Source: Candidatus Manganitrophaceae bacterium
Lineage (GTDB): Bacteria; Nitrospirota; Nitrospiria; SBBL01; Manganitrophaceae
Length of the DNA: 64,000 bases
Reading direction: 5' to 3'
NCBI GenBank assembly: GCA_016200325.1
Contig: JACQEZ010000001.1
Location: 372,001-436,000 of the forward strand
Position numbers and translations under genes: made by a program
In this document: positions 9,152-18,728 of the stretch, one piece after another
Position numbering within the stretch: position 1 is the stretch's first letter
Layout: each line of letters begins with the position of its first letter
Notes under the pieces: model-generated
Told to the model about the DNA's origin: nothing
The model's input: the letters and a program-made list of their open reading frames with translations, nothing else
The model's database searches: none

Positions 9152-9964
9152 TCAAGCGGGTCGGCTGAGGGTTTCCGGGAGGATAAAGCGGCCGCTGGTT
9201 CCAGGTGGGAAATCGACCACCTGCGTGACCGCCTCGGGGCGAAGCGCTCCGTAGAGGTGGGGAAATAATTCCGAGCCCCCTTCGGTATTTTCATATCGGA
9301 TTTCGGCGTCGACGCGAGTGGGATCGACGCCGAGCAGGATCAATCCGGGTTGACCGTAAAAAATCCGGTTGGCGGTCGAGATAACCTGTTGCGGCGTGGA
9401 GCAATGGATGAACCCTTCGGCGGCAAGCGAGGGGGGCCGGTACTCTCCTTCCCCTTGGGCTTTCTCCCAGGCGTCTCTTCGGGTGATATGGAAAATCAAC
9501 TTCGTTGATTCAGCGGAGAGGTCGGTCCATCGGTGAAAGGTGGCCGCTTGGCCGCAGTAGCGGTTCTCCCGATCTAAGAGATTCCAGACCGTCGCCTGCT
9601 CGATTTGAAAGCGCCGTCCCGTCCTTGAAATCCGAACCCCTTTGTAATCGTCGATGAATCCCTTTCGGGTCACCGCCGCCAGCAGCCGGGCCCGCTCCTC
9701 TCGGTTGACCGGCTCCGCCGTCAACCGAGAAGGGGTCTGCGTGAACTGCTCCCACGACATCTCCCAAAGATCCAAGGCGGCCCGGTTCCCATATTTGAGG
9801 ATCGGGTCCGGCTCTGTTCCATGGGAGATGACGACGAACGGGGCGGAGAAAAGCGCCGCCGCCTGCGCCTCCGCCGTGCCGGAGGGGGGAAGCAGATCCC
9901 GTCCAGTCCATCGTCGGAAGCTTTGAAGGAGGAGCTCGGAATGTTCGGTGGAAAAAGAATTCAT
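9152..9964 (-). CDS. MEKHLA domain-DUF952 fusion protein
   Basis: From the ATG at 9964, about 270 residues. The first part is a MEKHLA (PAS-like) domain: SAPFVVISHGTEPDPI, YGNRAALDLWEM, PSRLTAEPVNREER, GFIDDYKGVRIS and GRRFQIEQATVW. The second part, from about residue 155, is a DUF952 domain (IFHITRRDAWEKA, AEGFIHCSTPQQV, LFPHLYGALRPEAV). Both families normally occur as separate small proteins. A TTG at 10030 would add 22 residues but overlaps the C-terminal coding remnant of the methyltransferase upstream, so 9964 is preferred. Function unknown; the MEKHLA part suggests ligand sensing. Confidence 0.85.
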   Translation of the reverse strand: MNSFSTEHSELLLQSFRRWTGRDLLPPSGTAEAQAAALFSAPFVVISHGTEPDPILKYGNRAALDLWEMSWEQFTQTPSRLTAEPVNREERARLLAAVTRKGFIDDYKGVRISRTGRRFQIEQATVWNLLDRENRYCGQAATFHRWTDLSAESTKLIFHITRRDAWEKAQGEGEYRPPSLAAEGFIHCSTPQQVISTANRIFYGQPGLILLGVDPTRVDAEIRYENTEGGSELFPHLYGALRPEAVTQVVDFPPGTSGRFILPETLSRPA

Positions 9965-10007
9965 CGCGTCTGCGTTAGGCTCTGACCGGTGTGTTAGGAG
10001 AATTATC

Positions 10008-10775
10008 TCAGAATCGTTCCGATCGGGCAAGCGGCTTTATTGCGAGGAAGAATGCCCGGCCCACCCCGATTTCTCCGATGACCCCCAGCGTCTCGGCGTC
10101 ATGCTGGAAGATCTCTCCGAACCCGGCCGCTGTCAGCGCCGATCAGACCTCTTCGGGCGAATGGCATTTTTGCAAGAGGGTGATCTCGGCCCGCTGCCAG
10201 AGATCGGCGCGGTGAAAAAGGGTGATCTCGGTTCGACCGATCCGGCGGGTTGAATCATAACCTCCCTGTACGATGCAGAGATGGTCTTCCTCCACGATGG
10301 CCGACGCTTTTCCCCACTCGCTCCGATACGCCTCCTCCATGTTCAGGTCGAAAAGAAAGAGGCCGCCCGGCCTCAACGCGGCGTGAACATTTCGAAACGC
10401 GAGGGTCAGCGCGTCGCTGCTTAAGAGATGATTGAGGCTATCAAAGGTGGACAGGGCTCCCTGAAAGTGCGACGCGAGGGAAAAAGCGCGGGCATCGGCG
10501 GCGATGAAGTCGCTCTTCGGAAGCGCGGCGCGGGCGAAGCGAAGCATCGGCTCGGAGGCATCGATGCCGGTGACCCGATAACCCCGGTCGACCAGCCGTT
10601 GCGTGAGATGTCCCGTTCCGCAGCAGAGGTCGAGCAGTGCCGCGTCGGCCGACATCCGGGTGAGAAAAAGGCGCTCGATGACCGGAAAGGCGGCGGCATG
10701 ATAACGCGCCCCCCAATACCGATGATAAAACCAGGCGAGCCGGTCGTAGCCGGTTTTATTTTCGATCTCCGACAT
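10008..10775 (-). pseudogene. Class I SAM-dependent methyltransferase with in-frame TGA
   Basis: The first 210 codons give a Rossmann methyltransferase: LLDLCCGTGHLTQRL (motif I, SAM binding), TGIDASEPML (motif II), DFIAADARAF and a FDSLNHLL motif. Translation stops at a TGA (10143-10145) after CHSPEEV. The same frame continues for 44 more codons, SALTAAGFGEIFQHD to AFFLAIKP and beyond, to a TGA at 10008-10010. That segment is what the C-terminus of this family normally looks like. One base change, a sequencing error or readthrough would restore the full protein. The enzyme may still fold without the last strand. The substrate is not predictable. Confidence 0.75.
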
Positions 10776-10932
10776 GAACCCCTCATGAGGAACCCTTTAC
10801 AAAAGAGTAGCGAATCGGCCGAACTGTTTTCAATCGGGTCGAACGAAAGGAGACTGGTTTTATTTTTTAGGGAGAAGCGCGGTTGGAAAATCGGAATGGC
10901 TTGGAGGCCGGTGAGAGAGAAAATGGGCGGCG

Positions 10933-11298
10933 CTATCTCGGCTCGGCATAATGGGCGACCACCTTTACCACTTTTCCTTCCGAATTAAAAAACATCACCT
11001 CGGCCGCCAGGAGGTTCTTCACGCTTCGATAATATAAGACGACGCTGTTGATCGAGGAGAGGGTGGTCTGAAGCTCGAATGTCAGGTCAGGATAGGCGGC
11101 GAGCCCCTTTTCAAAATAGGAGCGCAGCTGCTCTTTGCCGTGGAGCGTTCCGGTCGGCTCGCCGAAGAGGCGAATCACGAAAGGGGAAGAGAATTCGATT
11201 TCGTCGGCATAGTGAGAGAGGATCTCATTTAAATCGTGCTTGTTCCAGGCGGCGATCCAGTCGTTTGCGAATTTTCCTGCGCGCTCTTCGGAAATCAT
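10933..11298 (-). CDS. SnoaL-like / NTF2-fold protein
   Basis: 121 residues. FANDWIAAWNKHDLNEILSH and YADEIEFSSPF are the first helices and strand of a SnoaL-like (NTF2 superfamily) alpha+beta cone. KEQLRSYFEKGLAAYPDLTFEL and the C-terminal HYAEPR complete the fold. Such proteins are small-ligand binders or isomerase-like enzymes; no catalytic role can be assigned. The gene stands alone between the methyltransferase and the SelO-like gene. Confidence 0.8.
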   Translation of the reverse strand: MISEERAGKFANDWIAAWNKHDLNEILSHYADEIEFSSPFVIRLFGEPTGTLHGKEQLRSYFEKGLAAYPDLTFELQTTLSSINSVVLYYRSVKNLLAAEVMFFNSEGKVVKVVAHYAEPR

Positions 11299-11531
11299 CT
11301 TCCCCCCGGATCTGTTTTTGGATTATTTCGGATGATTCTACCTGTTTAGCGGTCGCCGTCGCAAGCCTTTCTCCTTCCCCCGAAAGAAAGGGGCCGGCGG
11401 GGTCCTGCCGCTCGGTTCAATCTGCGCTTTGGGGTATACCGAAGCCGAATGGGACGAAGAGAAAGAGAAACCGGATTGATGACATGGAAGGGCGGGGCGA
11501 ATTTAAGCGGTGTGAGGCTCCCTGAGAGGGG

Positions 11532-13472
11532 CTAGAGGCCCTCTCGGTATTTCTTCACCGTTTCCAGCAAGGAATGCAAGACCCGGCCGGCCTTTCCCCG
11601 TTTTTTAGGCGGCCGTGACGCGGCCGGCGCCGACGGTGAGTCGGGTCGTAATATCTGCGCGTCTATAAATTCCTTAACCATTTGATGCAGCGCATCAGTC
11701 GATCTCACCTGCCATTCTCTAATCAGCCGCTCGCCGACCAACAGAATGGCGTCCCCTGTGACCCTGCTGTAACGATTAATCTGAGCGGACCGATCCCGTA
11801 TCTCTCGGAGGAGCTCCTCCGCTGTTCGGCCCGTCAGGTCGGCGGCGCGATGGACCAAGCGCCGGTAGATCGATTGAAAACGGGCGATCTTCTCCCGGCG
11901 GCTTCGGCTGAGCCGGACGTCGGAGGAGGAGGCATATTCCGATCGTAAGATCTCGATGAACTCTCTCGGAGGGAGTCGATCGATTCCGGACAGATAACGA
12001 ATTGGCAGCTCGCGCAGAATATCGCGCGCGCAGAAGATCGCGTCCCAGTTAAACCCATCGGCGACGGCGTGACGCCCCCGTCTCGCCTTTGCTTTTTCAA
12101 AATACCGCAATGTCTCCCTGAATTCCCGGACCTTCTTTCGATCGCCCGGCTGCTTCAGCAACAGCGCCTGAGTTCTTTTGTCAAATCCGATCCGGTAGAG
12201 GACCGCCGCATCTTTTGTCTGCGCGAATATTTGCTCAAAGTGCCTCATCGAAGGGTGATTCCTGAATGCCCTCAGGTTTTTCTTCCGACCGCTGATCAAA
12301 AAATCGGCGAGCTGTGCGAAGGTCTGGACCAGATATTTGGCCTTGTTTTTCTGCTCGGTAATCGTCGTGGAGAGGCGATCGACATCGTCATACCGATATT
12401 CATGGTGAAACAATCCGAACTGCCGAACCGAGCCGTAGTCGATAATCCCCGCATCGGCCAGAATGTTATCGCCGTCCCATTCCATCCAGCAAAAGATATA
12501 CTCGCCCTCGAATTGCGCCGCGGTTTTTGCAAAGGCGACGGTCGTTCGCTTCAGCATCTCCCGGTATTTCTTCTTGGGATCTCGGATCGAAGGCCACTCT
12601 TTGTTCTCGACCTGTCTTGCAATATAGTAATCGATTGCCCCTTTCAAGCCCCGGTAGTCTCCCTGCTTCAGCGGCATAAAGAAATGGGCGGGACGCAAGA
12701 GGTTCTTCGCGGCGCGGACGGTGATGCATGTTTTGTCGTCATAAGCGATCACCGCCAGCGTTCTTTCGGTTCGGATGCCGTTGCGATGAAAAATATCGCT
12801 CATTAACGCCGCGCAGACCCCATCCTGTAAATCCAAACGGCCGCTGCCGTAGGATGCATGCTTGTCACCGGTTTTAAAATATCTTTTCTCATTCGCCGTC
12901 GCGGGACTTAAGCAGGTCACGCCGGCGCCGCAGCTGGTCAGGTCCCAGCGGCCCCGAGGGCCCTTAAAGCTGCCGTTCCAGATACTCCGTCCGTCGCCGG
13001 AGGTATGGCCCTTCTTGCCGGGATGCTGCATTTGTAAATAGCGGGTCGCCATGTAGCGATGCGGGCGGAGATCTTTCTTCGGGATCTTCACGCCGTGTGT
13101 AAGATCGTACTCGTTGATAATTTGGAGACTGAAGGTGTCTAGAATCGCCCGACGCAGGATCGGGGTCATCCGATGGCGATGCCCCTTTGGAATCAGGCCG
13201 ATCTCTTCGGCAAGGTCGAAATTAAAATAGAAGAGCTTTCCTCCCCGCCGGATCCTTACCGCATAATCGACAAAGCCATCGGGGACGGCTGTTCGGAAAG
13301 GGTGCTTTCCATTAATTTGGGCGAAGCGGGCGTGAACCCCTTTTGCCCGCTGTCCTTTCGTTTTCTGGGTGGTACGACCGGTTTTCCTCATTCTCCTGTC
13401 ATATCGGCTGAGCGCGCTTATTTCTTGAGGCGGCCTGAGAGAACCATTCATCGTATTGCAACAGTATATCAA
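11532..13472 (-). CDS. Divergent SelO (YdiU)-like pseudokinase/AMPylase
   Basis: Up to 646 residues. Several blocks match the SelO protein-adenylyltransferase fold: GDGRSIWNG (159-167), DLTSCGAGVTCLSPA (a diverged QLKGAGxTPxSR loop), a SGRLDLQDGVCAALMSDIFHR stretch matching the GRAVLRSSIREYLxSEAM region, TVRAAKNLLRPAHF (a RVAxSxIRxGxF-like block), and WDGDNILADAGIIDYG. In the last, D335/N336 and D345 keep the spacing of the SelO catalytic Asp-Asn and the metal-binding DYG Asp. The sequence is far from canonical SelO and has an extra C-terminal region with helical, basic repeats. Protein AMPylation is therefore plausible but unproven. The start is uncertain: ATGs at 13451 and 13391 are alternatives. 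Confidence 0.7.
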   Translation of the reverse strand: MIYCCNTMNGSLRPPQEISALSRYDRRMRKTGRTTQKTKGQRAKGVHARFAQINGKHPFRTAVPDGFVDYAVRIRRGGKLFYFNFDLAEEIGLIPKGHRHRMTPILRRAILDTFSLQIINEYDLTHGVKIPKKDLRPHRYMATRYLQMQHPGKKGHTSGDGRSIWNGSFKGPRGRWDLTSCGAGVTCLSPATANEKRYFKTGDKHASYGSGRLDLQDGVCAALMSDIFHRNGIRTERTLAVIAYDDKTCITVRAAKNLLRPAHFFMPLKQGDYRGLKGAIDYYIARQVENKEWPSIRDPKKKYREMLKRTTVAFAKTAAQFEGEYIFCWMEWDGDNILADAGIIDYGSVRQFGLFHHEYRYDDVDRLSTTITEQKNKAKYLVQTFAQLADFLISGRKKNLRAFRNHPSMRHFEQIFAQTKDAAVLYRIGFDKRTQALLLKQPGDRKKVREFRETLRYFEKAKARRGRHAVADGFNWDAIFCARDILRELPIRYLSGIDRLPPREFIEILRSEYASSSDVRLSRSRREKIARFQSIYRRLVHRAADLTGRTAEELLREIRDRSAQINRYSRVTGDAILLVGERLIREWQVRSTDALHQMVKEFIDAQILRPDSPSAPAASRPPKKRGKAGRVLHSLLETVKKYREGL

Positions 13473-13851
13473 CGGCTTGCCTTGTTGGGGTAACCATGGC
13501 GGGATCTTTTTTCATTGCGGACAAGGACGAGTCTAAGCCGATGTGCGCCGGCACAACGGATCGGGAACGCGGGCGGTTTCTTGAAAATGATTTACATACC
13601 ATGATTGACTTTGCCGCGTCGCTTATCTATCATAAGTGCATTTCGCATAAGTGCATTTCTCTAAAAATGTGATGAAAAGAAATCGCGGTCCCCACGCCCA
13701 GTCTGCGACCCGCTCATGGACCCCTTCTCGATCTTCTTTTCTCCTGGTGAACCGAAAGAGACCCGCTTCAATCGGCGGTGCTCACGCGAAAATGAGAACA
13801 GAAAGTTTGAAAGATTCTCCGACGAAGCAACCGGAGGGGGGATAAAGAAAA
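13473..13851. other. Intergenic region with no gene
   Basis: Divergent spacer between the SelO-like gene and the PAS kinase. It contains the tandem duplication listed separately at 13631-13660 and a ribosome-binding site for the kinase. I see no other gene or RNA. Confidence 0.5.
13631..13660. repeat. Tandem 15-bp duplication
   Basis: CATAAGTGCATTTC(G/T) occurs twice back to back, with only the last base differing. It lies in the divergent promoter region and could be a duplicated regulator-binding site or simple slippage. Confidence 0.75.
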
Positions 13852-15858
13852 ATGAATGGAGACCTGGAGCAACGCGTCACCGAACGGACCCAAGCCTTGG
13901 CGGCCGCCAACGAAGCGCTTAAAAAAGAGGTCGCTGAACGCCGACGGGCCGAAGATGCACTGCGCTTAAGCGAGGAGCGGTTCCGGAAGGCCTTCGACCG
14001 CGCGCCGATCGGGATGACCTTAACCGGCCTCGATGGCCGCTGGATGGAGGTCAATCAGGCTTTTTGCCAGATGGTCGGATATTCCGAGCAGGAGCTGGTG
14101 GGAATGAATTTTCGCTCGATCATGAATCTCGACGACCTCGATGCAAATCTGAAAGGCTTCCAGCAATTGCTCAACCGTGAAAAAGATCCGTTCAAGATGG
14201 AGAAACGCTTCTTTCACAAGGACGGGCAGACGGTGTGGGTCAGCGTCAGCGCCACGGTGGTTCGCAACCCCGATGGGGAGCCGCTCTATTTCGTCGCGCA
14301 GTTGGAGGACCTCACCGAACGGAAGCGAGCGAAAGAAGCGCTGCATCGGTTTCAATTCTCCATGGAGCATGCGCCGGAAGGGGTCTTCTTTATGACCCGC
14401 GACGCCGGATTTTCTTATGTCAACGAACAAGCCTGCCGCTCGCTCGGCTACAGCCGGGACGAACTGTTGCGTCTGAAGCTTTGGGATATCGACCCTGTTT
14501 TCCCGAGGGCGCAATGGGAGGAGATCATCGAGAGCCGGGTCGATACGGTGCAAGCTGAAACGTTGCATCGCCGGAAGGACGGCGTCGTCTTTCCTGTGGA
14601 GGTGTCGGCACGGCATCTCTGGCACGGCGACGATGCGTTTCATGTTGCCTTCGTACGGGACATTTCAGAACGGAAGCAGATCGAAGAGCAGCTCCGTCAT
14701 GCGCAGAAACTGGAGGCGGTCGGTCAGCTTACGGGCGGGGTGGCGCACGAATTCAACAACCTCCTGACCGCGATTACGGTGAGTCTTGAGCTCATTCTCA
14801 ACCATCTCCCGGCTGGGAGCGAGTTGTTCGGGCTGGTCGATATCGCCCAGAAGGCGGCGTGCCGGGGAGCGGGGCTGACCAAGCAGCTCCTCTCGTTCAG
14901 CCGGCGGAGCCCGGTCGACCAACGGCCGCTAGATCTGGGGAAGGAGGCGAAAGAGGCGGTTCGTCTTCTACGGCAAGCGATCGACCGCCAAATTCGGTTG
15001 GAGATTGAAGTCGACCCTGACCTCTGGGTGATTCTTGCCGATGTGGGCCAGATGAACCAGTTGATCATGAATCTGTGTGTCAATGCCCGGGATGCCTTGG
15101 TGGAGCAGATGGAACGGCAGACGGCCGCGCCAGGTCAGGCCGGTTGGAATCCGTCCATTTTGATCCGCGTTGAAAATGTGGAAGTCGATGAGGCGCATTG
15201 CCGTATCCACCCCAATGCCAAAAGCGGCTGCTATGTCCGTCTCAGCGTGTCCGATAATGGCAGCGGAATCGATGAGGCGGTTCGCCATCGGATCTTCGAA
15301 CCCTTTTTCACCACAAAAGAAATCGGGAGAGGGACCGGGCTGGGACTTGCCGCCGTCTACGGAATTGTCGCGGAACATCAAGGATGGATCGAACTGCAGA
15401 GCGTGAAAGACGCGGGAACCACCTTTTGGATCTATTTCCCGCAGAGCCAAGAGAAGCTTGTTCCAAACCCGGATCCGTCCTCCCAAAAGCAAGGGGCGGA
15501 GGGGGGAAAAACCATTCTCCTGGTCGACGATGAAGAGGCGATTCGCCTTCTGGGAAAAACCATTCTGGAGCAAAAGGGGTATCGTGTTCTGACCGCGGGG
15601 GACGGCTGGGAAACGGTCGAGATCCTCTCGAGGAAAAAGGAAGGGATCGATCTGGTCATTCTCGATTTAACCATGCCCCATTTATCGGGAGAGGATGTCC
15701 TTCGCCGCCTTCGCCAAATCGGCCCTCAATTGAGGGTGATCGTGTCGACCGGTCATCGGACCGACACCTCTTCTTTGGCAAATGTCTCGTTTCTGCCTAA
15801 ACCTTATCGTCCTGAAGATCTTCTCCGGATGGTGGCAGACGCCCTGCAGTCGGTCTAG
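13852..15858 (+). CDS. PAS-PAS hybrid histidine kinase with C-terminal receiver
   Basis: 668 residues. A short coiled coil (about 4-45) leads into two PAS domains (about 45-160 and 165-280), each followed by an ERK-type PAS exit. A HisKA domain follows with its phospho-acceptor in [11 protein letters not shown], then an HATPase with N box ([10 protein letters not shown]), G1 (DNGSGID) and G2 ([14 protein letters not shown]). The C-terminal receiver (about 545-665) has the acidic pair in LLVDDEEA, the phospho-Asp in VILDLTMP and the Lys in LPKPY. There is no membrane segment, so it is a soluble sensor. GGAGGGGG precedes the ATG by 10 bases. The REC-PilZ response regulator lies just downstream on the other strand, which could make them partners. 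Confidence 0.9.
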   Translation: MNGDLEQRVTERTQALAAANEALKKEVAERRRAEDALRLSEERFRKAFDRAPIGMTLTGLDGRWMEVNQAFCQMVGYSEQELVGMNFRSIMNLDDLDANLKGFQQLLNREKDPFKMEKRFFHKDGQTVWVSVSATVVRNPDGEPLYFVAQLEDLTERKRAKEALHRFQFSMEHAPEGVFFMTRDAGFSYVNEQACRSLGYSRDELLRLKLWDIDPVFPRAQWEEIIESRVDTVQAETLHRRKDGVVFPVEVSARHLWHGDDAFHVAFVRDISERKQIEEQLRHAQKLEAVGQLTGGVAHEFNNLLTAITVSLELILNHLPAGSELFGLVDIAQKAACRGAGLTKQLLSFSRRSPVDQRPLDLGKEAKEAVRLLRQAIDRQIRLEIEVDPDLWVILADVGQMNQLIMNLCVNARDALVEQMERQTAAPGQAGWNPSILIRVENVEVDEAHCRIHPNAKSGCYVRLSVSDNGSGIDEAVRHRIFEPFFTTKEIGRGTGLGLAAVYGIVAEHQGWIELQSVKDAGTTFWIYFPQSQEKLVPNPDPSSQKQGAEGGKTILLVDDEEAIRLLGKTILEQKGYRVLTAGDGWETVEILSRKKEGIDLVILDLTMPHLSGEDVLRRLRQIGPQLRVIVSTGHRTDTSSLANVSFLPKPYRPEDLLRMVADALQSV

Positions 15859-15896
15859 GCCGAACGTCAGGTGAGCGCCTTGCACCGCGCAGCGGG

Positions 15897-16652
15897 TTAG
15901 TCCTTCTCTTCAAAGCCCTTGATGTATTCCAAGAGTTTTCGGTTTTCTTCTCCGATATGATTAAAGCGGATCCGGGTCGAATGGCCCGAGCTTTTCTGCA
16001 GCGGGTTTGTCCAGACGACCTCGCCCACGATCGATTCGGTGATTGTCTTTTTTCGATTCGATGCGAAGGTCAGTTGTATGCGAAGGAGTTCCCCCGTCTG
16101 GAACTCCCGCTGAGAGTGGATCCCGATCCCATGTGAGCAGATATCCTGCACCAAGAGGTCGCTCAATGGATCCATCCCGGGACAGGTGAGGCTGGCAATC
16201 GAAATCAGCGGAACCCTGAGGCCGCTTCCGCTGACCATGGCGCCTCCCGCGGATCGTCGCTTGGCGTGCTCTAAGTTCCTCTTATTTTCGATGGCGCGGG
16301 CGACTTCTACCATCAGTTGCGGTGCATTGAACGGTTTGGTGTGATAACTGCTGGCGCCGAGGTGCACGAGATCAGCCGCACTTCCATGCGTTTCACCCCC
16401 ATGCCCGGTGATGATCATGACCTCGATATGCGGGTTATATTTTTTAATCGATTTCAAAACGGCGATCCCATCCATCCGCGGCATTCTGAGATCGAGTGTG
16501 ACCAGATCGACCTTCAACTTTTTAATGATTTGCATGGCACGGAGGCCGCCGTCGGCTTCCTCCACCTGATAAAGCGGTTTGAGAAGCAGCTTCAGCGACT
16601 CTCTCGGACCCCTCTCATCATCGACAATTAAAACGGTACCGTGGGTATTCAT
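15897..16652 (-). CDS. Response regulator, REC-PilZ
   Basis: 251 residues. The N-terminal receiver has the acidic residues in LIVDDERGP, the phospho-Asp in LVTLDLRMPRMDG and the Lys in HTKPF. The C-terminal half is a PilZ-type domain: a basic linker (KRRSAGG), QDICSHGIGIHS (a variant of the D/NxSxxG motif with Cys at the Ser position) and VGEVVWTNPL. PilZ domains bind c-di-GMP, so this protein could join two-component and c-di-GMP signals, though the altered motif leaves binding uncertain. The ATG at 16652 has GGAGGAGAG upstream and is preferred to an earlier frame start at 16751. Its 3' end converges with the hybrid kinase. Confidence 0.85.
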   Translation of the reverse strand: MNTHGTVLIVDDERGPRESLKLLLKPLYQVEEADGGLRAMQIIKKLKVDLVTLDLRMPRMDGIAVLKSIKKYNPHIEVMIITGHGGETHGSAADLVHLGASSYHTKPFNAPQLMVEVARAIENKRNLEHAKRRSAGGAMVSGSGLRVPLISIASLTCPGMDPLSDLLVQDICSHGIGIHSQREFQTGELLRIQLTFASNRKKTITESIVGEVVWTNPLQKSSGHSTRIRFNHIGEENRKLLEYIKGFEEKD

Positions 16653-16930
16653 TCCGACTCTCCTCCATGTTTTTACGGGGATTATTGGGGTTGACTGAGC
16701 AAAACGACCCCGCTTTGGTAGAATCCAAGTGTCAGATCTAGGGCGGTCCATTTGAATAAATGAAACCGAGCCTGCTTTTCGACATATAAGGGGTCCTCTA
16801 GCTCAACAAAGTAACAGAGATTCTCCAGCCGTCAATAAAGAATGACAACTAGGGAAGGTGGAAGATACTTAAGAAGGATATATAAGTGGAGGAGGTGGAA
16901 TTAAATCAAGAAAAAGGAGGGGTTCATTTC

Positions 16931-17371
16931 TTAAAACCAGGCCTGGACGACATTGCGTGTCCGGAGCACCGACTGTTGATCGAATTGGCCCTTGTAGCGC
17001 GCGATGATCTCCTGAATGGCCGACTCCGCCGGAAGGGTATCCCGGTGTAGAATCTGTACCACCTTCGACCGTTCCAGGATGATCTCCCCGCCGCTTCCCC
17101 GCCACTGGCCGTTTGCGTCCCAGGTGGTGAAACCCTCCGGAAAGCGTGCGGTAATGATTTCCCGGACGAAATGATTCCAGTCGATTTCGCTGACCGGCCC
17201 GTGCGGCGTGTTAAGGCCGAAGAAGAGGGTGTCTGAGACAAGGAGCCCTCCCTGGCGATCGACAAAGGGAGGCGCCGGGCGTCCGCTTCCCTCCAACCCG
17301 GCGCAGCCGGAGAAAACGGCGAGGGAGAGGAGGGCCAGCATCAGAAATTGAAATCTTTTTTTGAAAGGCAT
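16931..17371 (-). CDS. DUF3574 lipoprotein
   Basis: 146 residues. A signal peptide ends in a lipobox (LAVFSGC), so the mature protein is lipidated at that Cys. The body matches DUF3574: VSDTLFFGLNTPHG, W..FVREIITARFPEGFT, GQWRGSGGEIILERSKVV. The function of the family is unknown. The ATG at 17371 has TGAGG upstream. The open frame continues to 17923, but that part only overlaps lspA in another frame. It lies 20 bases downstream of lspA, so the two are probably cotranscribed. Confidence 0.85.
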   Translation of the reverse strand: MPFKKRFQFLMLALLSLAVFSGCAGLEGSGRPAPPFVDRQGGLLVSDTLFFGLNTPHGPVSEIDWNHFVREIITARFPEGFTTWDANGQWRGSGGEIILERSKVVQILHRDTLPAESAIQEIIARYKGQFDQQSVLRTRNVVQAWF

Positions 17372-17391
17372 CGATTCCTCAGGGAGCTGCA

Positions 17392-17907
17392 TCAGTCGAA
17401 TGACCTTCTTTGGGAGGCCTGCCGGCGGGAGGAGCGGAGGCCTGCCCAGAAGAGTAAACCAACCCCGGCGGTAATTGCAACGTCGGCGACGTTGAAGACC
17501 CCGGTGTGGATCTCCCCCACCCCGACGATCATGAAATCGATCACCTTGTGGCCGCGCAATACCCGGTCGACGAGGTTGCTGATTCCCCCTCCGAAGACCA
17601 AAGCAAGGGAGAAGACCTCGGTTGGGATCAACCTCGGATTCAGCAACGTGTAAAAAAGGAGGCCGATCAAAAAGGTCCCGACGATGACGGTGAAGAGCCA
17701 GAAGCGGGTCGTCTCCGAGAGGCCCGATCCGAGGCTTAAGAAGGCGCCCGGATTCTCCGCGTAGATGAGTCGGAAGACTCCGCCGAAGAGCGAGATCGGG
17801 GGAGATGATTCGAGGTGCCGCTGGGCGAGAATTTTGGTTGTCTGATCGGATCCAATCAATGCGAAGACGATAAAAACGAGTAGACCGATTTTCTGAGCAG
17901 GTCTCAT
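17392..17907 (-). CDS. lspA: Lipoprotein signal peptidase II
   Basis: 171 residues with four membrane helices. It cleaves the signal peptide of diacylglyceryl-modified prolipoproteins in the inner membrane. Family signatures are visible: SDQTTKIL near the N-terminus, ENPGAFLSLG, and the two catalytic aspartates in GGISNLVDRV and VFNVADVAI. Length is normal. It directly precedes a lipoprotein gene that would be one of its substrates. Confidence 0.95.
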   Translation of the reverse strand: MRPAQKIGLLVFIVFALIGSDQTTKILAQRHLESSPPISLFGGVFRLIYAENPGAFLSLGSGLSETTRFWLFTVIVGTFLIGLLFYTLLNPRLIPTEVFSLALVFGGGISNLVDRVLRGHKVIDFMIVGVGEIHTGVFNVADVAITAGVGLLFWAGLRSSRRQASQRRSFD

Positions 17908-17964
17908 GTCGGCGTTGTCTCAATAGGATAAGAAGCGGAGGCCCGGAGCGATCGTTCCCGCGCG

Positions 17965-18600
17965 TCAGTCAAATTGTTTTTTGAAGTCAAAAAGGGTCTG
18001 TTTAAGTCGTTCCAGCTCTTCCCGAAGCGCCTTTACATCCGCTTCGAGTCGGATGACCGCTTCATTCTCCATCGGGACGGGGGGGGCCGCTTCTTTCCCT
18101 TCCGGTTCCGTCGGCATTCCGGAGAGCAGGTGCGCATAACGTGACTCCTTGCGGCCCGGCTGGCGCGGAAGGAGTTTGACATAGCCCCACTCTTCCAACG
18201 TCTGAAGGGTCTGTTGGACCGCTTCCAGCTCTTCGAACGGATGGAGCCGCTCTGTCCGGCCGCGGATCTCTCCAACCGTTTGCGGCCCGCGAAGCATCAA
18301 CACGCAGAGAACGGCCGCTTCCCGCTGGACCAAGTTGGCCGATTTTAGAAAGGTCTCTTCAAACTTCGGGACACGGCCGCGGTTCTCCTGCAAGATCAGC
18401 CGTTTCTCTTTGAGCCGTTCAATCGCTTCGGACACCGTTTTCTCATCATACGAGACGACCGGGTCGCGGTTGGAGGTCTGGTTACAGGCGTTCTGAAGGG
18501 CGTTGAGCGAGAGAGGATAATATTCGGGAGTCGCAAATTCTTTCTCGACCAAGCATCCCAAGACGCGGACTTCGGTATCGGTGAGAACAAACGGGATCAT
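17965..18600 (-). CDS. YceH/DUF480 family winged-helix protein
   Basis: 211 residues. Two winged-helix domains match the DUF480 (YceH) family: LGCLVEKEFATPEYYPLSLN, ACNQTSNRDPV, L.LRGPQTVGEIRGRTERLH and the C-terminal coiled coil (about 185-211). The ATG at 18600 has GAGGTGACC upstream and is chosen over an earlier codon at 18684. Molecular role unknown in the family; DNA binding has been assumed from the fold only. Confidence 0.88.
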   Translation of the reverse strand: MIPFVLTDTEVRVLGCLVEKEFATPEYYPLSLNALQNACNQTSNRDPVVSYDEKTVSEAIERLKEKRLILQENRGRVPKFEETFLKSANLVQREAAVLCVLMLRGPQTVGEIRGRTERLHPFEELEAVQQTLQTLEEWGYVKLLPRQPGRKESRYAHLLSGMPTEPEGKEAAPPVPMENEAVIRLEADVKALREELERLKQTLFDFKKQFD

Positions 18601-18728
18601 GGTCACCTCATCCAAAAAATATTCTCGACAGTATAACATGAGTTGCGTGTGAACTGGGATGGATTGATGGGTAGGGTCGATCAAATAAAAGAAGGGCGAG
18701 TGATAGGAGCGTCAATGAAGAAAGAGGC

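Noticed and set aside
10143-10145. Selenocysteine at the in-frame TGA of the methyltransferase
   Set aside because: I see no convincing bacterial SECIS hairpin just after the TGA and the site is not a known Sec position in this family. A stop mutation, sequencing error or simple readthrough is more likely.
13651-13845. Short ORFs just upstream of the PAS kinase
   Set aside because: No domain, poor start context and composition like intergenic DNA.
17372-17923. N-terminal extension of the DUF3574 gene frame over lspA
   Set aside because: The frame is open upstream of the lipoprotein start, but overlaps lspA in another frame and reads as Arg-rich nonsense. The real gene starts at 17371.
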